Positions 51,433 through 61,625 are shown, counted from the stretch's first letter. The stretch: DNA of 64,000 nucleotides from Myxococcales bacterium 68-20 (GCA_001899635.1 MKVQ01000030.1:194956-258955); one strand, 5' to 3'. The notes: generated from the letters alone by a model not told the origin. Numbers and translations: made by a program.

Positions 51433-53388
51433 ATGAATACGCCTGCACCGGAGCCCACACCGACCCCGGCCGGGACGAGCCTCGTGGGGCAAGTCGTCTC
51501 GGGACGCTATCGAATCCAGAAGCTCCTCGGCGAAGGTGGGATGGGCGCGGTCTACCTTGCCGAGCACACGCTCATGCGGAAGCGTGTGGCGCTCAAGCTG
51601 CTCCACGCGGAGATGAGCACCGACGAAGAGGTGCTCACGCGTTTCCGTCGTGAAGCCGAGGCAGCCGCACACGTCGAGCATCCGAACGTCGCGGCGGCGA
51701 CCGACTTCGGCCAGACCGAGGACGGCGCCTTCTTCCTCGTGCTCGAGTACGTCGAGGGCACGAGCCTCCGGGACGTCCTGAACGCCATGGGCGCGATGAG
51801 CGTCGTGCGCACGCTTCACGTCGGGCGACAGATCGCGTTCGCGCTCGAACGGGCGCACGCCGCGGGCATCGTCCACCGCGATCTCAAGCCCGAGAACGTG
51901 ATGCTCGTGCACAAGGGCGACGATCCCGACTTCGTGAAGGTGCTCGACTTCGGGATCGCGAAGGTGGAGCCGCATCCGCAGCGCGATGCGACGCAGCCGC
52001 TCACGAGGCTCGGCACGATCCTCGGGACGCCGGAGTACATGGCGCCCGAGCAGGCGCTCGGCGAGACCGTCGGACCGGGAGCCGATCTCTACGCGGTCGG
52101 CGTGATGATCTACGAGATGCTCACCGGCAAGCATCCGTTCGACGCCGACGACCGCATGGCCATCCTCTCGATGCACATCGTCGCGCCGGTGCCGATGATG
52201 GCGGATCGCAATCCGGCGGTCGACGTGCCTCCGGCGATCGAACAGCTCGTTAGGCGGCTGCTCGAGAAGGACGCCAAGCAGCGACCACTGGGAGCGCGCG
52301 CGCTGGTCGAAGCGATCGATTTGGCCGCCGCGCAGAGCAGGATCGAGCTCCCGAACCCGCTCTCGACACGCTCGTTCGGTCGCGAGAGCAGCCCCGATCT
52401 CCTCCGCTCCCCGCCGCTGCCGCCGGCGGCGACCACCGACGATGCCCCTCGTCCGAGCCGCGCGTGGAGCGCGGGCGATGCGCTCGCCAAGACCGACTAC
52501 GGGCTCCCGGCGAGCACGGCGCTGCCGCACACGTCCGCCCGCACTCAGCACGGCGAGACGGCGCGAGCGTTCCCCGCGTTCCTCGCGCCGCTCGAGAAGC
52601 TCCCGCGCAACGTGCTCCTGGCAATCGCCGCGGGCGTCCCTCTCTTCCTGGTGCTGCTCGTCGTCACGATCATCCTCGTGGCTCGCTCGGCCACGAGCGG
52701 CGTCAACGGCACCGACGCGAAGCCCGGCGGCGGCGGCGAGAGCGCCCCTGCTCGAGTGACGCGCGCCTCTCCGGAGAAGCTCCGCGCGGCGACGGCGCAA
52801 GGCGTTCCTGGCCTCGAGGCCCTCGCCGAGGAGCTCCCCGAGGATCCGGCGGTGCACAAGCAGCTCGCGCTGGCGCTCGCCGACGCCGGCCGAAGCACGG
52901 ACATGCTCCGCGTGGTCGGGACGCTCGCGAAGCTCGACAAGGACGCGATCGACGACAAGCTGCTCGACGCGGTGGTCGCGGCCGCGCAGCGAACGGACAC
53001 GATCGAGAGTGCCTTCGCGCTCCTCGAAGGTTCGCTCGGCGCCCGCGGAGTCGATGCGCTGGTCGAGCTCTCGACCAACAAGGCGGCGCCGGTCGCCGTT
53101 CAGAAGCGCGCCGCGAAGAGCATCGCCCGCGCCGACGTGCGCGCGAACGCCTCGCCCGCGACGGCGGTGATGCTCGATCTGAAGTCGGCGAAGAAGTGCG
53201 ACGACAAGCACGATCTCCTGGAACGCGTGAAGGAGAGCGGCGACGCGCGCGTCCTCCCCACGCTCAAGACGTTGAAGAACACGCGGGGATGCGGGTTCAT
53301 GGGGATGCGCGACTGCCACCCGTGCATGCGCAAGGACGGGGCGCTGGAGGAGGCGCTCACCGCCGTCGAGGCTCGCTCCTCGAAGTGA
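51433..53388 (+). CDS. Membrane Ser/Thr protein kinase
   Basis: 651 residues from ATG 51433; ATG 51397 is also possible. The kinase domain (residues 20-295) is canonical: LLGEGGMGAVYLAEH, VALKLL, HRDLKPENVML, LDFGIAK and GTPEYMAPEQ. A Pro/Ser-rich linker leads to one transmembrane helix at about 395-420 (LLAIAAGVPLFLVLLVVTIILV). The extracytoplasmic part is helical and repeat-like and ends in a small Cys cluster (KKCDDKH, RGCGFMGMRDCHPCMRKDG). It heads an operon with the Lgt-like gene 19 bases downstream. Confidence 0.92.
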   Translation: MNTPAPEPTPTPAGTSLVGQVVSGRYRIQKLLGEGGMGAVYLAEHTLMRKRVALKLLHAEMSTDEEVLTRFRREAEAAAHVEHPNVAAATDFGQTEDGAFFLVLEYVEGTSLRDVLNAMGAMSVVRTLHVGRQIAFALERAHAAGIVHRDLKPENVMLVHKGDDPDFVKVLDFGIAKVEPHPQRDATQPLTRLGTILGTPEYMAPEQALGETVGPGADLYAVGVMIYEMLTGKHPFDADDRMAILSMHIVAPVPMMADRNPAVDVPPAIEQLVRRLLEKDAKQRPLGARALVEAIDLAAAQSRIELPNPLSTRSFGRESSPDLLRSPPLPPAATTDDAPRPSRAWSAGDALAKTDYGLPASTALPHTSARTQHGETARAFPAFLAPLEKLPRNVLLAIAAGVPLFLVLLVVTIILVARSATSGVNGTDAKPGGGGESAPARVTRASPEKLRAATAQGVPGLEALAEELPEDPAVHKQLALALADAGRSTDMLRVVGTLAKLDKDAIDDKLLDAVVAAAQRTDTIESAFALLEGSLGARGVDALVELSTNKAAPVAVQKRAAKSIARADVRANASPATAVMLDLKSAKKCDDKHDLLERVKESGDARVLPTLKTLKNTRGCGFMGMRDCHPCMRKDGALEEALTAVEARSSK

Positions 53389-53407
53389 TCTTTGGTACAG
53401 CTCGCGC

Positions 53408-54313
53408 GTGATCCCGTTCGTCGCCATCGACGATGCCAAGATCGCGCCGTTCCACCCCTACGGCGTCTGCGTCGCGATCGCGTTCTTCGTCTGGGACTGG
53501 GCCGTGATGAAGATGGCGGTGCGGCGCGGCTTCGATCGCGCCGACTTCCGCGCGCTCACCTTGTGGCTCGGCGTGCTCGGCTGGGGGTTCGCGTGGGGCG
53601 TCGACGCGCTCTTCTACCATCCGGGTCAGTCGCTCGGCTCTCGCTTCAGCATCCAGGGCCTGAGCTCCACGGGCGCCATCGTCGGCGCGACGATCGGCGC
53701 GCTCGTGTGGAGCCGACTACACGTCCGGAAGGAGGACGGCCGCTGGCGCGCCACGCGTCGCGCGCAGCCGATCGCGCTCCTCCCGGTCAGCGAGGTGATC
53801 GTCGCGACATGGACCGCTGCGTTCGCGCTCGGTCGGGTCGGCTGCTCGCTGATCCACGATCACGTCGGCAAGGCCGCGACGCCCGGAACGATCGGCTCGC
53901 TCTTCGCGATCGGGTTCCCGCGCTCGGCCGAAGACGGCATCCATCGCGCCTTCGGACCGATCCACGTCATCACCGGTGCGAGCGACCTCCGCTACGACCT
54001 CGGGCTGCTCGAGCTCTTGGTCCTGGCGCCGCTCGCGATCGGCTTCGCGTTCACGTGGAAGAAGGAGGTCGCGATGGGCACATACACGATCGTCGCGTCG
54101 CTCGTATACGGTCCGATCCGCTTCGTCCTCGACTTCCTTCGCGCCGAGGACGGCGTGACGGGCGAGGCTCGTCAGGGCGGGCTCACGTTCGCGCAGTACT
54201 GGTCGCTCGCCGTGATCGCGCTCGGCATCGTGCTCCTCGTCCGCCAGCGGCGCGGTCTCCTGAAGGGTTCCGCTGCCGCACCGCCGAAGCCTTCGGCCCA
54301 GCCCGCAGATTGA
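53408..54313 (+). CDS. Lgt-like membrane protein (prolipoprotein diacylglyceryl transferase family)
   Basis: 301 residues, about seven transmembrane helices. It has the family layout: HPYGVCVAIAFF at the first helix, the arginine motif as GRVGCSLIHDHVGK, and YGPIRFVLDFLR in the last third. Lgt moves diacylglycerol to the lipobox Cys of prolipoproteins. The segment that holds the essential His in E. coli (FHGG) reads SSTGAI here, and the usual Asn after GRxG is Cys. So it may be a divergent paralogue with another substrate rather than the housekeeping enzyme. Operon with the kinase upstream and a beta-barrel-like gene downstream. Confidence 0.75.
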   Translation: MIPFVAIDDAKIAPFHPYGVCVAIAFFVWDWAVMKMAVRRGFDRADFRALTLWLGVLGWGFAWGVDALFYHPGQSLGSRFSIQGLSSTGAIVGATIGALVWSRLHVRKEDGRWRATRRAQPIALLPVSEVIVATWTAAFALGRVGCSLIHDHVGKAATPGTIGSLFAIGFPRSAEDGIHRAFGPIHVITGASDLRYDLGLLELLVLAPLAIGFAFTWKKEVAMGTYTIVASLVYGPIRFVLDFLRAEDGVTGEARQGGLTFAQYWSLAVIALGIVLLVRQRRGLLKGSAAAPPKPSAQPAD

Positions 54314-54345
54314 AGTACGGCGGACGCCGGCCTAGGCTCCGCCGC

Positions 54346-55155
54346 ATGCGACGTATCCGCCGCAATCTCCTCGCCGCCGGCGCTCTCCTCTCGCTCGCCA
54401 CGCTCTCCGATTCGAGCGACGCGGCCGAGCGATGGGTCGATCGCCCGATGACGCTTCATCGACTCGTGTTCGCCGGTGACGCCGGGCTCGGCGTGGGACA
54501 CGTGCGCGTCCCCGCCCCCGGCAACTCCATCACCGGGCTCGGCTTGAACCTCGAAGGCGCGCTCGGCGTCACGGAGCGGCTCGAGCTCGGCTTCCGCACC
54601 GGCATCCGCTTCGGCAACGACGGCCGAGGGACCGGCGCCGACTCCTACGGGCGAACGCTCTGGACCGAGACGTACGGCACCAGCGGCGATGACGTCGCCA
54701 ACCCCGAGCTGCGTATCCGATGGGTCGCGTACAGCGGGAGCATCACCGAGGTCGGGCTCGACGGGCGCGTATTCCTCCCCATCGAGCAAGGGACGAACTT
54801 CGGCATGATGTTCGGCGTCCCGTTCGCGTTCCACGTGACGGACATCCTCCGCATCGACACCGGGGTGTACCTCCCGATCGTCTTCAGCGCCCCGACGTTC
54901 AACGGCCTCTCGATCCCAGGCTACTTCTGGTTCCAGACGTCGGAGAAGCTCTGGCTCGGCCCGATGGCACAGCTCAGCTTCCTCGGTGCCGGATCGGGCG
55001 ATCACGACGCGAGCCTCAAGGTCGGCTTCGGGCTCGGTTACCAGGTGGCGAGCTCCGTCGACCTCAAGACGATGATCCTCTTCCCTGCCGTCAACGACGG
55101 CTTCGTACGTGACTTCGGCGCGGGCTTCGGGGTCCAGTTCCGGATCGGAGAATGA
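54346..55155 (+). CDS. Beta-barrel-like outer-membrane protein
   Basis: 269 residues with a signal peptide ending about SSDAA. The mature part alternates hydrophobic and polar residues (GLGLNLEGALGVTERLELGFRTG, then LWLGPMAQLSFLG, VGFGLGYQVASS) and ends FGAGFGVQFRIGE, in keeping with a small barrel. Function unknown. It follows the Lgt-like gene by 32 bases. Confidence 0.65.
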   Translation: MRRIRRNLLAAGALLSLATLSDSSDAAERWVDRPMTLHRLVFAGDAGLGVGHVRVPAPGNSITGLGLNLEGALGVTERLELGFRTGIRFGNDGRGTGADSYGRTLWTETYGTSGDDVANPELRIRWVAYSGSITEVGLDGRVFLPIEQGTNFGMMFGVPFAFHVTDILRIDTGVYLPIVFSAPTFNGLSIPGYFWFQTSEKLWLGPMAQLSFLGAGSGDHDASLKVGFGLGYQVASSVDLKTMILFPAVNDGFVRDFGAGFGVQFRIGE

Positions 55156-55318
55156 GCTGAGGCGAGCGCGCTGGAAAGCCGGGCTCGAGCATCGAAAGGC
55201 ACCGAGCCAGGGCCGCACGCGGCTCTACTCGCGATACGTACTGAGGGTCTGCACCGTGGAGCGAACGTATTCGTTCCCACCTCCGCGCTGAGCGCGATGC
55301 CGTGAGAGGAGATCAGCC

Positions 55319-55966
55319 ATGGGTTACGACGACAAGCTCCGGATGCCTTCGAAGGAACAAGCCCTTCCGGGTCGGGCCGAAAAGATGCCCGTCGCCGCGA
55401 GGCACGTGGTGCTCGGCACCGGCATGGAGAGCTTCCCCGAAGGCTCGCGTCTGGCGATGTTCGGGATGGGTTGCTTCTGGGGCGTCGAGCGGAAGTTCTG
55501 GAAGGTGCCGGGCGTGATCTCGACGCAGGTCGGCTACGCCGCCGGCCTCACGCCGAACCCGACCTATCGCGAGGTGTGCTCGGGCATGACCGGCCACAAC
55601 GAGGTCGTACGTGTCGTCTACGATCCGAAGCTCGTCTCGTACGAAGACCTCCTCAAGGTGTTCTGGGAGAACCACGATCCGACGCAGGGCATGCGTCAGG
55701 GCAACGACGTCGGCACGCAGTACCGCTCCGGGATCTACGCCTACGACGCCCAGCAGCGGACCTCTGCCGAGACCTCCAAGGCGGCGTATCAAGCCAAGCT
55801 GCAGGAGGCCGGCTACGGCGCGATCACGACCGAGATCGAAGACGCCCCCGAGTTCTACTTCGCGGAGGACTATCACCAGCAGTACCTCGCGAAGAACCCG
55901 GACGGGTATTGCGGCGTCGGGGGGACGGGCGTCACGTGCCCGATCGGCCTCTCGAACGTCGGCTGA
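55319..55966 (+). CDS. msrA: Peptide methionine sulfoxide reductase A
   Basis: 215 residues preceded by AGAGGAGATC. The active-site GCFWG (Cys52) is followed by [24 protein letters not shown] and [24 protein letters not shown], all classic MsrA. Resolving Cys are in [11 protein letters not shown] near the C-terminus. It reduces methionine-S-sulfoxide in proteins, with thioredoxin as electron donor. The N-terminal 40 residues form the extension seen in the longer E. coli-type enzymes. Confidence 0.96.
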   Translation: MGYDDKLRMPSKEQALPGRAEKMPVAARHVVLGTGMESFPEGSRLAMFGMGCFWGVERKFWKVPGVISTQVGYAAGLTPNPTYREVCSGMTGHNEVVRVVYDPKLVSYEDLLKVFWENHDPTQGMRQGNDVGTQYRSGIYAYDAQQRTSAETSKAAYQAKLQEAGYGAITTEIEDAPEFYFAEDYHQQYLAKNPDGYCGVGGTGVTCPIGLSNVG

Positions 55967-56003
55967 GCCTACCCCGCGAGAGCAGGCTCGGAACGAACGT
56001 CTC

Positions 56004-57050
56004 TCAGAACAGCTCTTCGATCGGCGCGCCGGAGTGCTCCGACGTGTCCGGCGGGAGTCCGAGGACCGTGCGCAGCGTGGGGACGATGTCCGCGAGATGT
56101 CGGCGCTGAGGCGAGGTCACGGGACCGCGGGCCGCGAAGCGTGGGCCGACGGCGGCCATCCACACGCGCGCGGCCTCGGGCATCGGGCCGTGGTTCCTGA
56201 AGTCGCTCGCGCGCCCGTGGTCGGCCGTCACGATGATGTGCGTCTTCCGTCCCCGCTCGCCGAGGCCGTCGAGGAGAGCGACGAGACGTCCGATCGTGTC
56301 GTCCGCGTGGCGGAGGGCAGCGAGGTAGCCGCCGTAGTCGCCGCGATGCGCGTATTCGTCGGCATCGCCGAGACCGAGGAAGAAGACGTCCGGTTGCTCG
56401 GCCTCGTAGTACGCGAGAGCGGCGCTCGCGGTGATCCGATCCGGCCGGTAGTCGCCGTGGCCCGGCCAGGGATCGACCAGCGGCTCGCCGCGACGCCCGC
56501 ACGAGGAGAGGAACGAGCCCGGGCTCATCGTGGTCGCGAGGTCGAGCTTGTCCCACGAGGCGAAGGCCGCGACCTTCGCCCCAGCGGCGTGCGCCTCGTC
56601 CAGGATCGAAGGGAGCGTCGTCCGCGAGCAGTTGTTGTGCGTGCACGGCGACGTCCGCCCGCCGAGGAGCTCGGTGTAGCCGGGCAGCGAGACATAGTTC
56701 GGGCCTGACGCCACGATCGTGCCGTGGCCCGGAGCGCCGATGAACGCGCCGCGCTCGTTGCCGAGACCATGCAGGTTGCGGAAGATCGCTGCCGCTGGGA
56801 GCGGCGCCGAGCTCGACAGCGTACGGTCGACGCCCTCGAAGACCTCCTGCCAGCGTGCGCCGTCGATCGCCACGATGACGACCGGAGCATCGACCCCATG
56901 CCCGCGTACGACCGGGCGCCGGGCGACCACGCTGGCCCCGGTCACCCGAGGCGGGTCGACCTCGCGAACGTCTACCGCGCGGCCCCGGTCCGCACAGCCG
57001 CTCGCGAGGAGGGCGAGGACAGCGAGGGCCACCCTGCTCTTGACCTTCAT
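56004..57050 (-). CDS. Alkaline-phosphatase-superfamily lipoprotein
   Basis: 348 residues from ATG 57050 (signal MKVKSRVALAVLALLASGC). The metal-binding Asp is in VVIVAIDGARWQEVF; a Ser/Thr nucleophile is likely in GHGTIVASG. Later ligands are in FLGLGDADEYAHRGDYGGYL and IIVTADHGR. This is the phosphodiesterase/sulfatase branch (type I phosphodiesterase-like). It should hydrolyse a phospho- or sulfo-ester outside the cytoplasm; substrate unknown. It converges with msrA. Confidence 0.82.
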   Translation of the reverse strand: MKVKSRVALAVLALLASGCADRGRAVDVREVDPPRVTGASVVARRPVVRGHGVDAPVVIVAIDGARWQEVFEGVDRTLSSSAPLPAAAIFRNLHGLGNERGAFIGAPGHGTIVASGPNYVSLPGYTELLGGRTSPCTHNNCSRTTLPSILDEAHAAGAKVAAFASWDKLDLATTMSPGSFLSSCGRRGEPLVDPWPGHGDYRPDRITASAALAYYEAEQPDVFFLGLGDADEYAHRGDYGGYLAALRHADDTIGRLVALLDGLGERGRKTHIIVTADHGRASDFRNHGPMPEAARVWMAAVGPRFAARGPVTSPQRRHLADIVPTLRTVLGLPPDTSEHSGAPIEELF

Positions 57051-57462
57051 GACGATACCGTAGGTGAGCATCTTGACGTTCCGGAGGCGCACACGGGACA
57101 TCTCGTCGACGCAAGCCCACGGAGCGGGCAGAGCGCATGGAGTTCGATGCAAGCGCCGCCCCATGCGTGGCGCGCTCGAGCTGCGCTTCGGATCGTCGAA
57201 TGCGAGCAGAGGGCCGTGGTGAAGGACGCGGTCTATCGCGTGGAGACGAAACGGCTCGTCCTCCGATGCAGGTCCCGCAGCTCCCGGCGGATGAGGACGA
57301 GAGTCACCAACCTCTCGCCTCCTCCGGGGTGCGGGCAGCGAAGGGACCACAGCCCCCCCGAGGCCGTGGCGAAGCTGCGCGCGTCCCGCGCCCGTTCTGC
57401 AATTCAACGCGGGCCGAAGGCCCACCTCTGCGGGTGGTTGGGGCGCGAGCCCCAAATTCGCG
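57051..57462. other. Gap between lipoprotein and ABC-F genes
   Basis: About 410 bases without a supportable gene. Contains the fifth copy of the dispersed GC-rich repeat (57409-57455), ending just 7 bases before the ABC-F stop codon. Other frames are Arg/Pro-rich. Confidence 0.5.
57409..57455 (-). repeat. Dispersed GC-rich palindromic repeat, copy 5
   Basis: GCGGGCCGAAGGCCCACC, then TCTGCGGGTGG and TTGGGGCGCGAGCCCCAA. It contains two inverted repeats (GGGCC-GAA-GGCCC and TTGGGGC-GCGA-GCCCCAA). On the minus strand it follows the ABC-F stop codon and may serve as its 3' end. Confidence 0.65.
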
Positions 57463-58965
57463 CTAGGTCACGACGCCGTCGCGGACGGTCAACGTCCGCG
57501 TCGTGGTCGCACGCGCGAATGCGTCGTCGTGGGTCACGAGGACGACGCACCCGGGGTAGCCCTCGAGCGCGCGCTCGAGGCGCTCGATCGTGGGGAGGTC
57601 GAGGTGGTTCGTCGGCTCGTCGAGCACGAGCGCCCACGCGTGGCGCCCGAGCCCCAAGGCGAGGGCGAGCTTCCGCGCTTCGCCAGGAGACAGCGCCGCC
57701 GCTTCGGTTGCTCGTCGCGCGAGCAGCCGCTCCGGATCGCTCCCGAGCGCACTGAAGACGGAGAGGACGCGACCGCGCGCATCCTCCGGCAGTGAGCGAA
57801 GCTCGGACACGAGAGAATCGATCGCCTCACGGGTGAGCTCCTGCGGCAGGTACAGGACGCGATCGTCTCGTCGTCGCGCGGCGAGCAGGGCGGTGAGCAG
57901 CGTGCTCTTGCCGGCGCCGTTGTCGCCGGCGATGCGAATGCGCTCGTCGCGGCCGATCGTCACCCGGACGTCGCTGAGGACGACCCGCTCGCCAGCTCGG
58001 ACCTCGGGAGCATCGATGTGGAAGAGGATCGGGTGCGGCGCGCGCTCGTAGGTCGCGAATACCGCTCCTCCGACCGTGCGATCGCGCTCGATCGCCGGCA
58101 CGTCGGCGCGAGCGCGATCGAGCTGCTCGCGCACCACCTGCACGGTCCGGCCGGCGTGCGCGTCGGCCCACCCGGCGACGACCTTCGAGCCCATGCTTCG
58201 TGCGTCGTTGTCTCTCTTGCCCTTCAGCCGCGAGCCGGCGCTGAGCGAGCGCGATGCAGCCGCCTGCGTCCGCCGAGCCGCGTCGAGCCGCCGCTCGACC
58301 GCGCGCACCGCGGCCTTCGCTCGAGCGTGGGCCTGTTCCTGCCCGTGCCGCTCGTCCTCCCACGCCGCATGCGCGTCGGAGTAGCGCCCGGCATGCACCG
58401 TGACGTTCCCGTCGTGCACGCGGAGGATCGAGCGAGGGAGGCGCTCGAGCACCGCGCGATCGTGCGAGACGACGACGCCGATCCCGCGGAACCGCGCGAG
58501 CGCGCCGAGCAGTCGCTCGCGCGCCGTGCTGTCGAGATGGTTCGTCGGCTCGTCGAGCAGGAGGACGTCCGGCTCACGAGCGAGCGCCGCGCCGATCTGC
58601 CAGCGCTTCCGCTCACCGGGAGAGAGCGTCGGCCAGCGCTCGAGCTCGCCTTCATCGAGCGCGAGCCTCCCCTTCAGCTCCGCGGCGAGGCCGTCGTAGG
58701 CCGACGCGAGCTCGAACACGTCGTCCCCGGGGACGTCGACGGTCTGCGGGCAGTAGGCGATCGTCGCGCCATCCGGGCGAGCGTGGACCGCTCCCTCGTG
58801 CGGCACGAGCCCTCCGGCGAGCACTCGCAGGAGCGTCGTCTTCCCTGCGCCGTTCGCGCCGACCAGGCCGTGGAAGCCCGGGGTCAGCACGAACGACACG
58901 TCTTTCAATACGGGCATCGATGCCGACCACGCGACACCAACGCCGCGCGCTTCCAGCACGGTCAT
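57463..58965 (-). CDS. ABC-F family ATPase
   Basis: 500 residues with two ABC domains and no transmembrane part. Domain 1: GANGAGKTTLLRVL, LSPGERKRWQIG, LLLDEPTNHLD. Domain 2: GDNGAGKSTLLTAL, LSPGEARKLALALG, LVLDEPTNHLD. The linker between them (about 205-290) is a long helical, basic region that contacts the ribosome in this family. ABC-F proteins rescue or protect ribosomes, sometimes against antibiotics; this one cannot be assigned a drug class. A housekeeping role is equally possible. Confidence 0.9.
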   Translation of the reverse strand: MTVLEARGVGVAWSASMPVLKDVSFVLTPGFHGLVGANGAGKTTLLRVLAGGLVPHEGAVHARPDGATIAYCPQTVDVPGDDVFELASAYDGLAAELKGRLALDEGELERWPTLSPGERKRWQIGAALAREPDVLLLDEPTNHLDSTARERLLGALARFRGIGVVVSHDRAVLERLPRSILRVHDGNVTVHAGRYSDAHAAWEDERHGQEQAHARAKAAVRAVERRLDAARRTQAAASRSLSAGSRLKGKRDNDARSMGSKVVAGWADAHAGRTVQVVREQLDRARADVPAIERDRTVGGAVFATYERAPHPILFHIDAPEVRAGERVVLSDVRVTIGRDERIRIAGDNGAGKSTLLTALLAARRRDDRVLYLPQELTREAIDSLVSELRSLPEDARGRVLSVFSALGSDPERLLARRATEAAALSPGEARKLALALGLGRHAWALVLDEPTNHLDLPTIERLERALEGYPGCVVLVTHDDAFARATTTRTLTVRDGVVT

Positions 58966-59147
58966 GTTGACTCCAATCGTTCTCGTTCTCGTTCGCGGCT
59001 CGACGAGCGCACCGGCGGCAGCAGTGCCGCGACAGGGTCGACTCGAAGCCAGACTGCGGAAAGAGAGGAGTCAGCGCATGATGGCGCCGGGGGACCGGCG
59101 CACGTGCAATGTAGCACGGGCTCGAACGACGTCGAGGCCCGCGTGGG

Positions 59148-61625
59148 TCAGCGCTGGACCGCCTGGGCTTCCGGCGCGCGCGCAGCGCGAGGGGCCTCCT
59201 CACGACCGACGGCCTCCATCAGGGCCTCGAGACGGACGGGCTTGACGAGATGCGCGGAGAAGCCGGCCTCGAGCGAGCGGCGGCGATCGCTCTCCTGGCC
59301 ATATCCGCTGACGGCGACGAGCCGAAGATCGTCCGGCATCCCCGGAAGACGACGCAGCCGACTGGCGAGCTCGTAGCCGTCCATCGCCGGCAGACCGATG
59401 TCGAGGAGCGCGACCTCCGGCCTGAACTGGCGGGCGATCTCGAGAGCCGACGGTCCGTCGCTCGCGACGAGGACCTCGAGACCGAGCTCGCTGAGCGCAT
59501 CGCCGAGGACGTTCGCCGCGTCCGTGTTGTCGTCGACGAGCAAGACACGCTTTGTTTGCTCGGCGGCACGCGGATGCCAAGCCCCGGTGCTCGGTGCCGG
59601 AGCCGCCAGCTTCGCGGCGGCCGAAATCAACGGGAGCTCGACGATGAACTCGCTCCCCTTCCCCAGGCCCTCACTGCGCGCGTAGACCCACCCGTCGTGG
59701 AGCGTCACGAGGCTGCGCGCGATCGCGAGCCCGAGCCCGAGCCCGGAGCTCTGCGCCGCTGGCGCGCCCTCGCGCTGCTGGACGAACGATTCGAAGATCG
59801 CGTCGAGCATGTCGGGAGCGATGCCCATGCCGTGATCGCACACGTGAAGACGGAGCTGCTCGCCGGCGCGTTCCGCGTAGAGCCGCACTTCGGTCCCCGA
59901 TGCGCTGTACTTCGAGCCGTTGTCGAGGAGGTTCGATACGACCTGCGAGAGGCGCTCCGGATCCGCATCGACGAGCAGGCCCTCCTCGGGGACCTCGACG
60001 ACGAGCTGCTGCTTCCGCTGGGCGAACGCCGGACTGACCCGCTCGACGGCATGGGCGACGACAGCCGCGATCTCGACCGGTCGCTTGTGAACCTCGATCT
60101 TGCCCCGCGCGATGCGCGAGATGTCGAGGAGATCATCGACGAGTCGAGCGAGGTGCACCGCTTGCCGTTCGATGACCTCCTGTTCACGCGATCGCGCCCC
60201 GCGAAGCTTCATCAGCTCGACGGCGGTCAGGATCGGAGACAGCGGGTTCCGGAGCTCGTGCCCGAGGGCAGCCAAGAATTCGTCCTTGGCCCGACTGGCA
60301 GCCATCGCTTCGGCCCTCGCCTGCTCCGCGCACGCGAGAAGTCGCTCACGCTCCTCGGCCTCGCGGCGCTTCGCGGAGACGTCGCGGAGCACACCCCCGA
60401 TACCGAGGACGCGACCGGTCTCGGGCTCGCGGACGGTGAACTGACGATTCGAGACGGGCACGACCTTTCCGGTGTCGAACCGGCGGAGGAGCAACTCGTC
60501 GGCCCAGTGTCCTTCGGCGATCGTGACCGGGATCGCCTCGTTCTCCATCCGGGAGCGGTCGTCGCCCGCGTAGAAGTCCTCCACACGAAGCGTCGTCACG
60601 TCGAACGTCGGGCTCAGCCCCACCATCTGGCGAGCCGCGGGGTTGAGGTAGACGACCCTCGCATCAGGAGTCGCCATGCCGATGAAGTCCGAAGAGTTCT
60701 CGACGAGCGCCTCGAACTGCTGCCGCTCCGCCAGCGACGCGGCGAGCTTCCCGGCGATCTGCTCGAGCTGGCGATGGTGGTTCAGCGCGACTTCTTCGTG
60801 ATGCCGCACGATGAGCTCGTAGGCGCGGATGCGCGTCTCGAGCGAGGCGATGTCGCGCTCGGGCGAGAGGAGCGCAAGACCGACGCTCGGAGCGATCGTC
60901 CGGAAGAGATCCGCCGTCGCTCTCGGGATCGCGACGTTCGCAAAGAGAATCACGACGAAGAGCTCCGACGGCGGGAGCATTCCCCCGAAGCCCAGCACCG
61001 ACTCCACTCGATAGGGCTCGACGAAGCCCTTCTGGTCCGGCACGAGCGGCGAGCCGCGCGCCTCCCCCACGTGGAACACGTTGAAGAGCGGGAAGCGCTC
61101 ACTGTCTCGTTGCGAGGCGGGCGAGCCTGAGAGGTGCGCGAGGGACGGCATGCCGAGCTGCGAGATGAGCCCCGCCACCATGGGCATTCTCGCGACGGCC
61201 TCCATGCACGTCAGCGGGATCACCCGGTGACGGCGGGACAGCGCCGGATCGTTCCATTCGAGCGCCACGCCACGGCTCGCTCGCAGCGACAGACAGAGCG
61301 TGTCCGGCCCCACTTCCGAGCCGCTCAGCCGCACGAGCTCCGCCGCGTCTCCTTCGCCGAGCGACGCGAGCCTCCGAGTTCGAAACAGCCGCACGAGTTG
61401 GCACTCGGGCGCGTTCGTCTCCGGGAGGCGGAGCTGATCGAAGAGGTACGAGACGGTTCGCCCCGCCGCATCGTCGGCATCCCGAGACGCCTCACCGACC
61501 GCTCGTAGCTCCGCCGAGCATCGGTACATGTCATCGAGCGAGAACGACCGGAGGTCGAACACGGTAGAAGCCTCGTACCGCACGGCCAAAGGCGCAAGTG
61601 AGCCTTGGCGGCGAGTCGACGGCAT
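59148..61625 (-). CDS. Hybrid sensor histidine kinase with PAS, HisKA, HATPase and receiver
   Basis: 825 residues. The N-terminal 285 residues (FDLRSFSLDDMYRCSAELR, then SLRASRGVALEW, VVILFANVAIPRATADLFR) form a GAF-like sensor found in myxobacterial kinases. Then a PAS domain (ALVENSSDFIGMATPDARVVYLN) at about 310-430, HisKA with the phospho-His in AALGHELRNPLSPIL (about 455), HATPase (NLLDNGSKYS, GLGLGLAIARSLV) and a receiver at about 690-810 (VLLVDDNTDA, ALLDIGLPAMDG, LVKPVRL). No transmembrane helix. It is a cytoplasmic hybrid kinase of unknown signal. Confidence 0.92.
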   Translation of the reverse strand: MPSTRRQGSLAPLAVRYEASTVFDLRSFSLDDMYRCSAELRAVGEASRDADDAAGRTVSYLFDQLRLPETNAPECQLVRLFRTRRLASLGEGDAAELVRLSGSEVGPDTLCLSLRASRGVALEWNDPALSRRHRVIPLTCMEAVARMPMVAGLISQLGMPSLAHLSGSPASQRDSERFPLFNVFHVGEARGSPLVPDQKGFVEPYRVESVLGFGGMLPPSELFVVILFANVAIPRATADLFRTIAPSVGLALLSPERDIASLETRIRAYELIVRHHEEVALNHHRQLEQIAGKLAASLAERQQFEALVENSSDFIGMATPDARVVYLNPAARQMVGLSPTFDVTTLRVEDFYAGDDRSRMENEAIPVTIAEGHWADELLLRRFDTGKVVPVSNRQFTVREPETGRVLGIGGVLRDVSAKRREAEERERLLACAEQARAEAMAASRAKDEFLAALGHELRNPLSPILTAVELMKLRGARSREQEVIERQAVHLARLVDDLLDISRIARGKIEVHKRPVEIAAVVAHAVERVSPAFAQRKQQLVVEVPEEGLLVDADPERLSQVVSNLLDNGSKYSASGTEVRLYAERAGEQLRLHVCDHGMGIAPDMLDAIFESFVQQREGAPAAQSSGLGLGLAIARSLVTLHDGWVYARSEGLGKGSEFIVELPLISAAAKLAAPAPSTGAWHPRAAEQTKRVLLVDDNTDAANVLGDALSELGLEVLVASDGPSALEIARQFRPEVALLDIGLPAMDGYELASRLRRLPGMPDDLRLVAVSGYGQESDRRRSLEAGFSAHLVKPVRLEALMEAVGREEAPRAARAPEAQAVQR

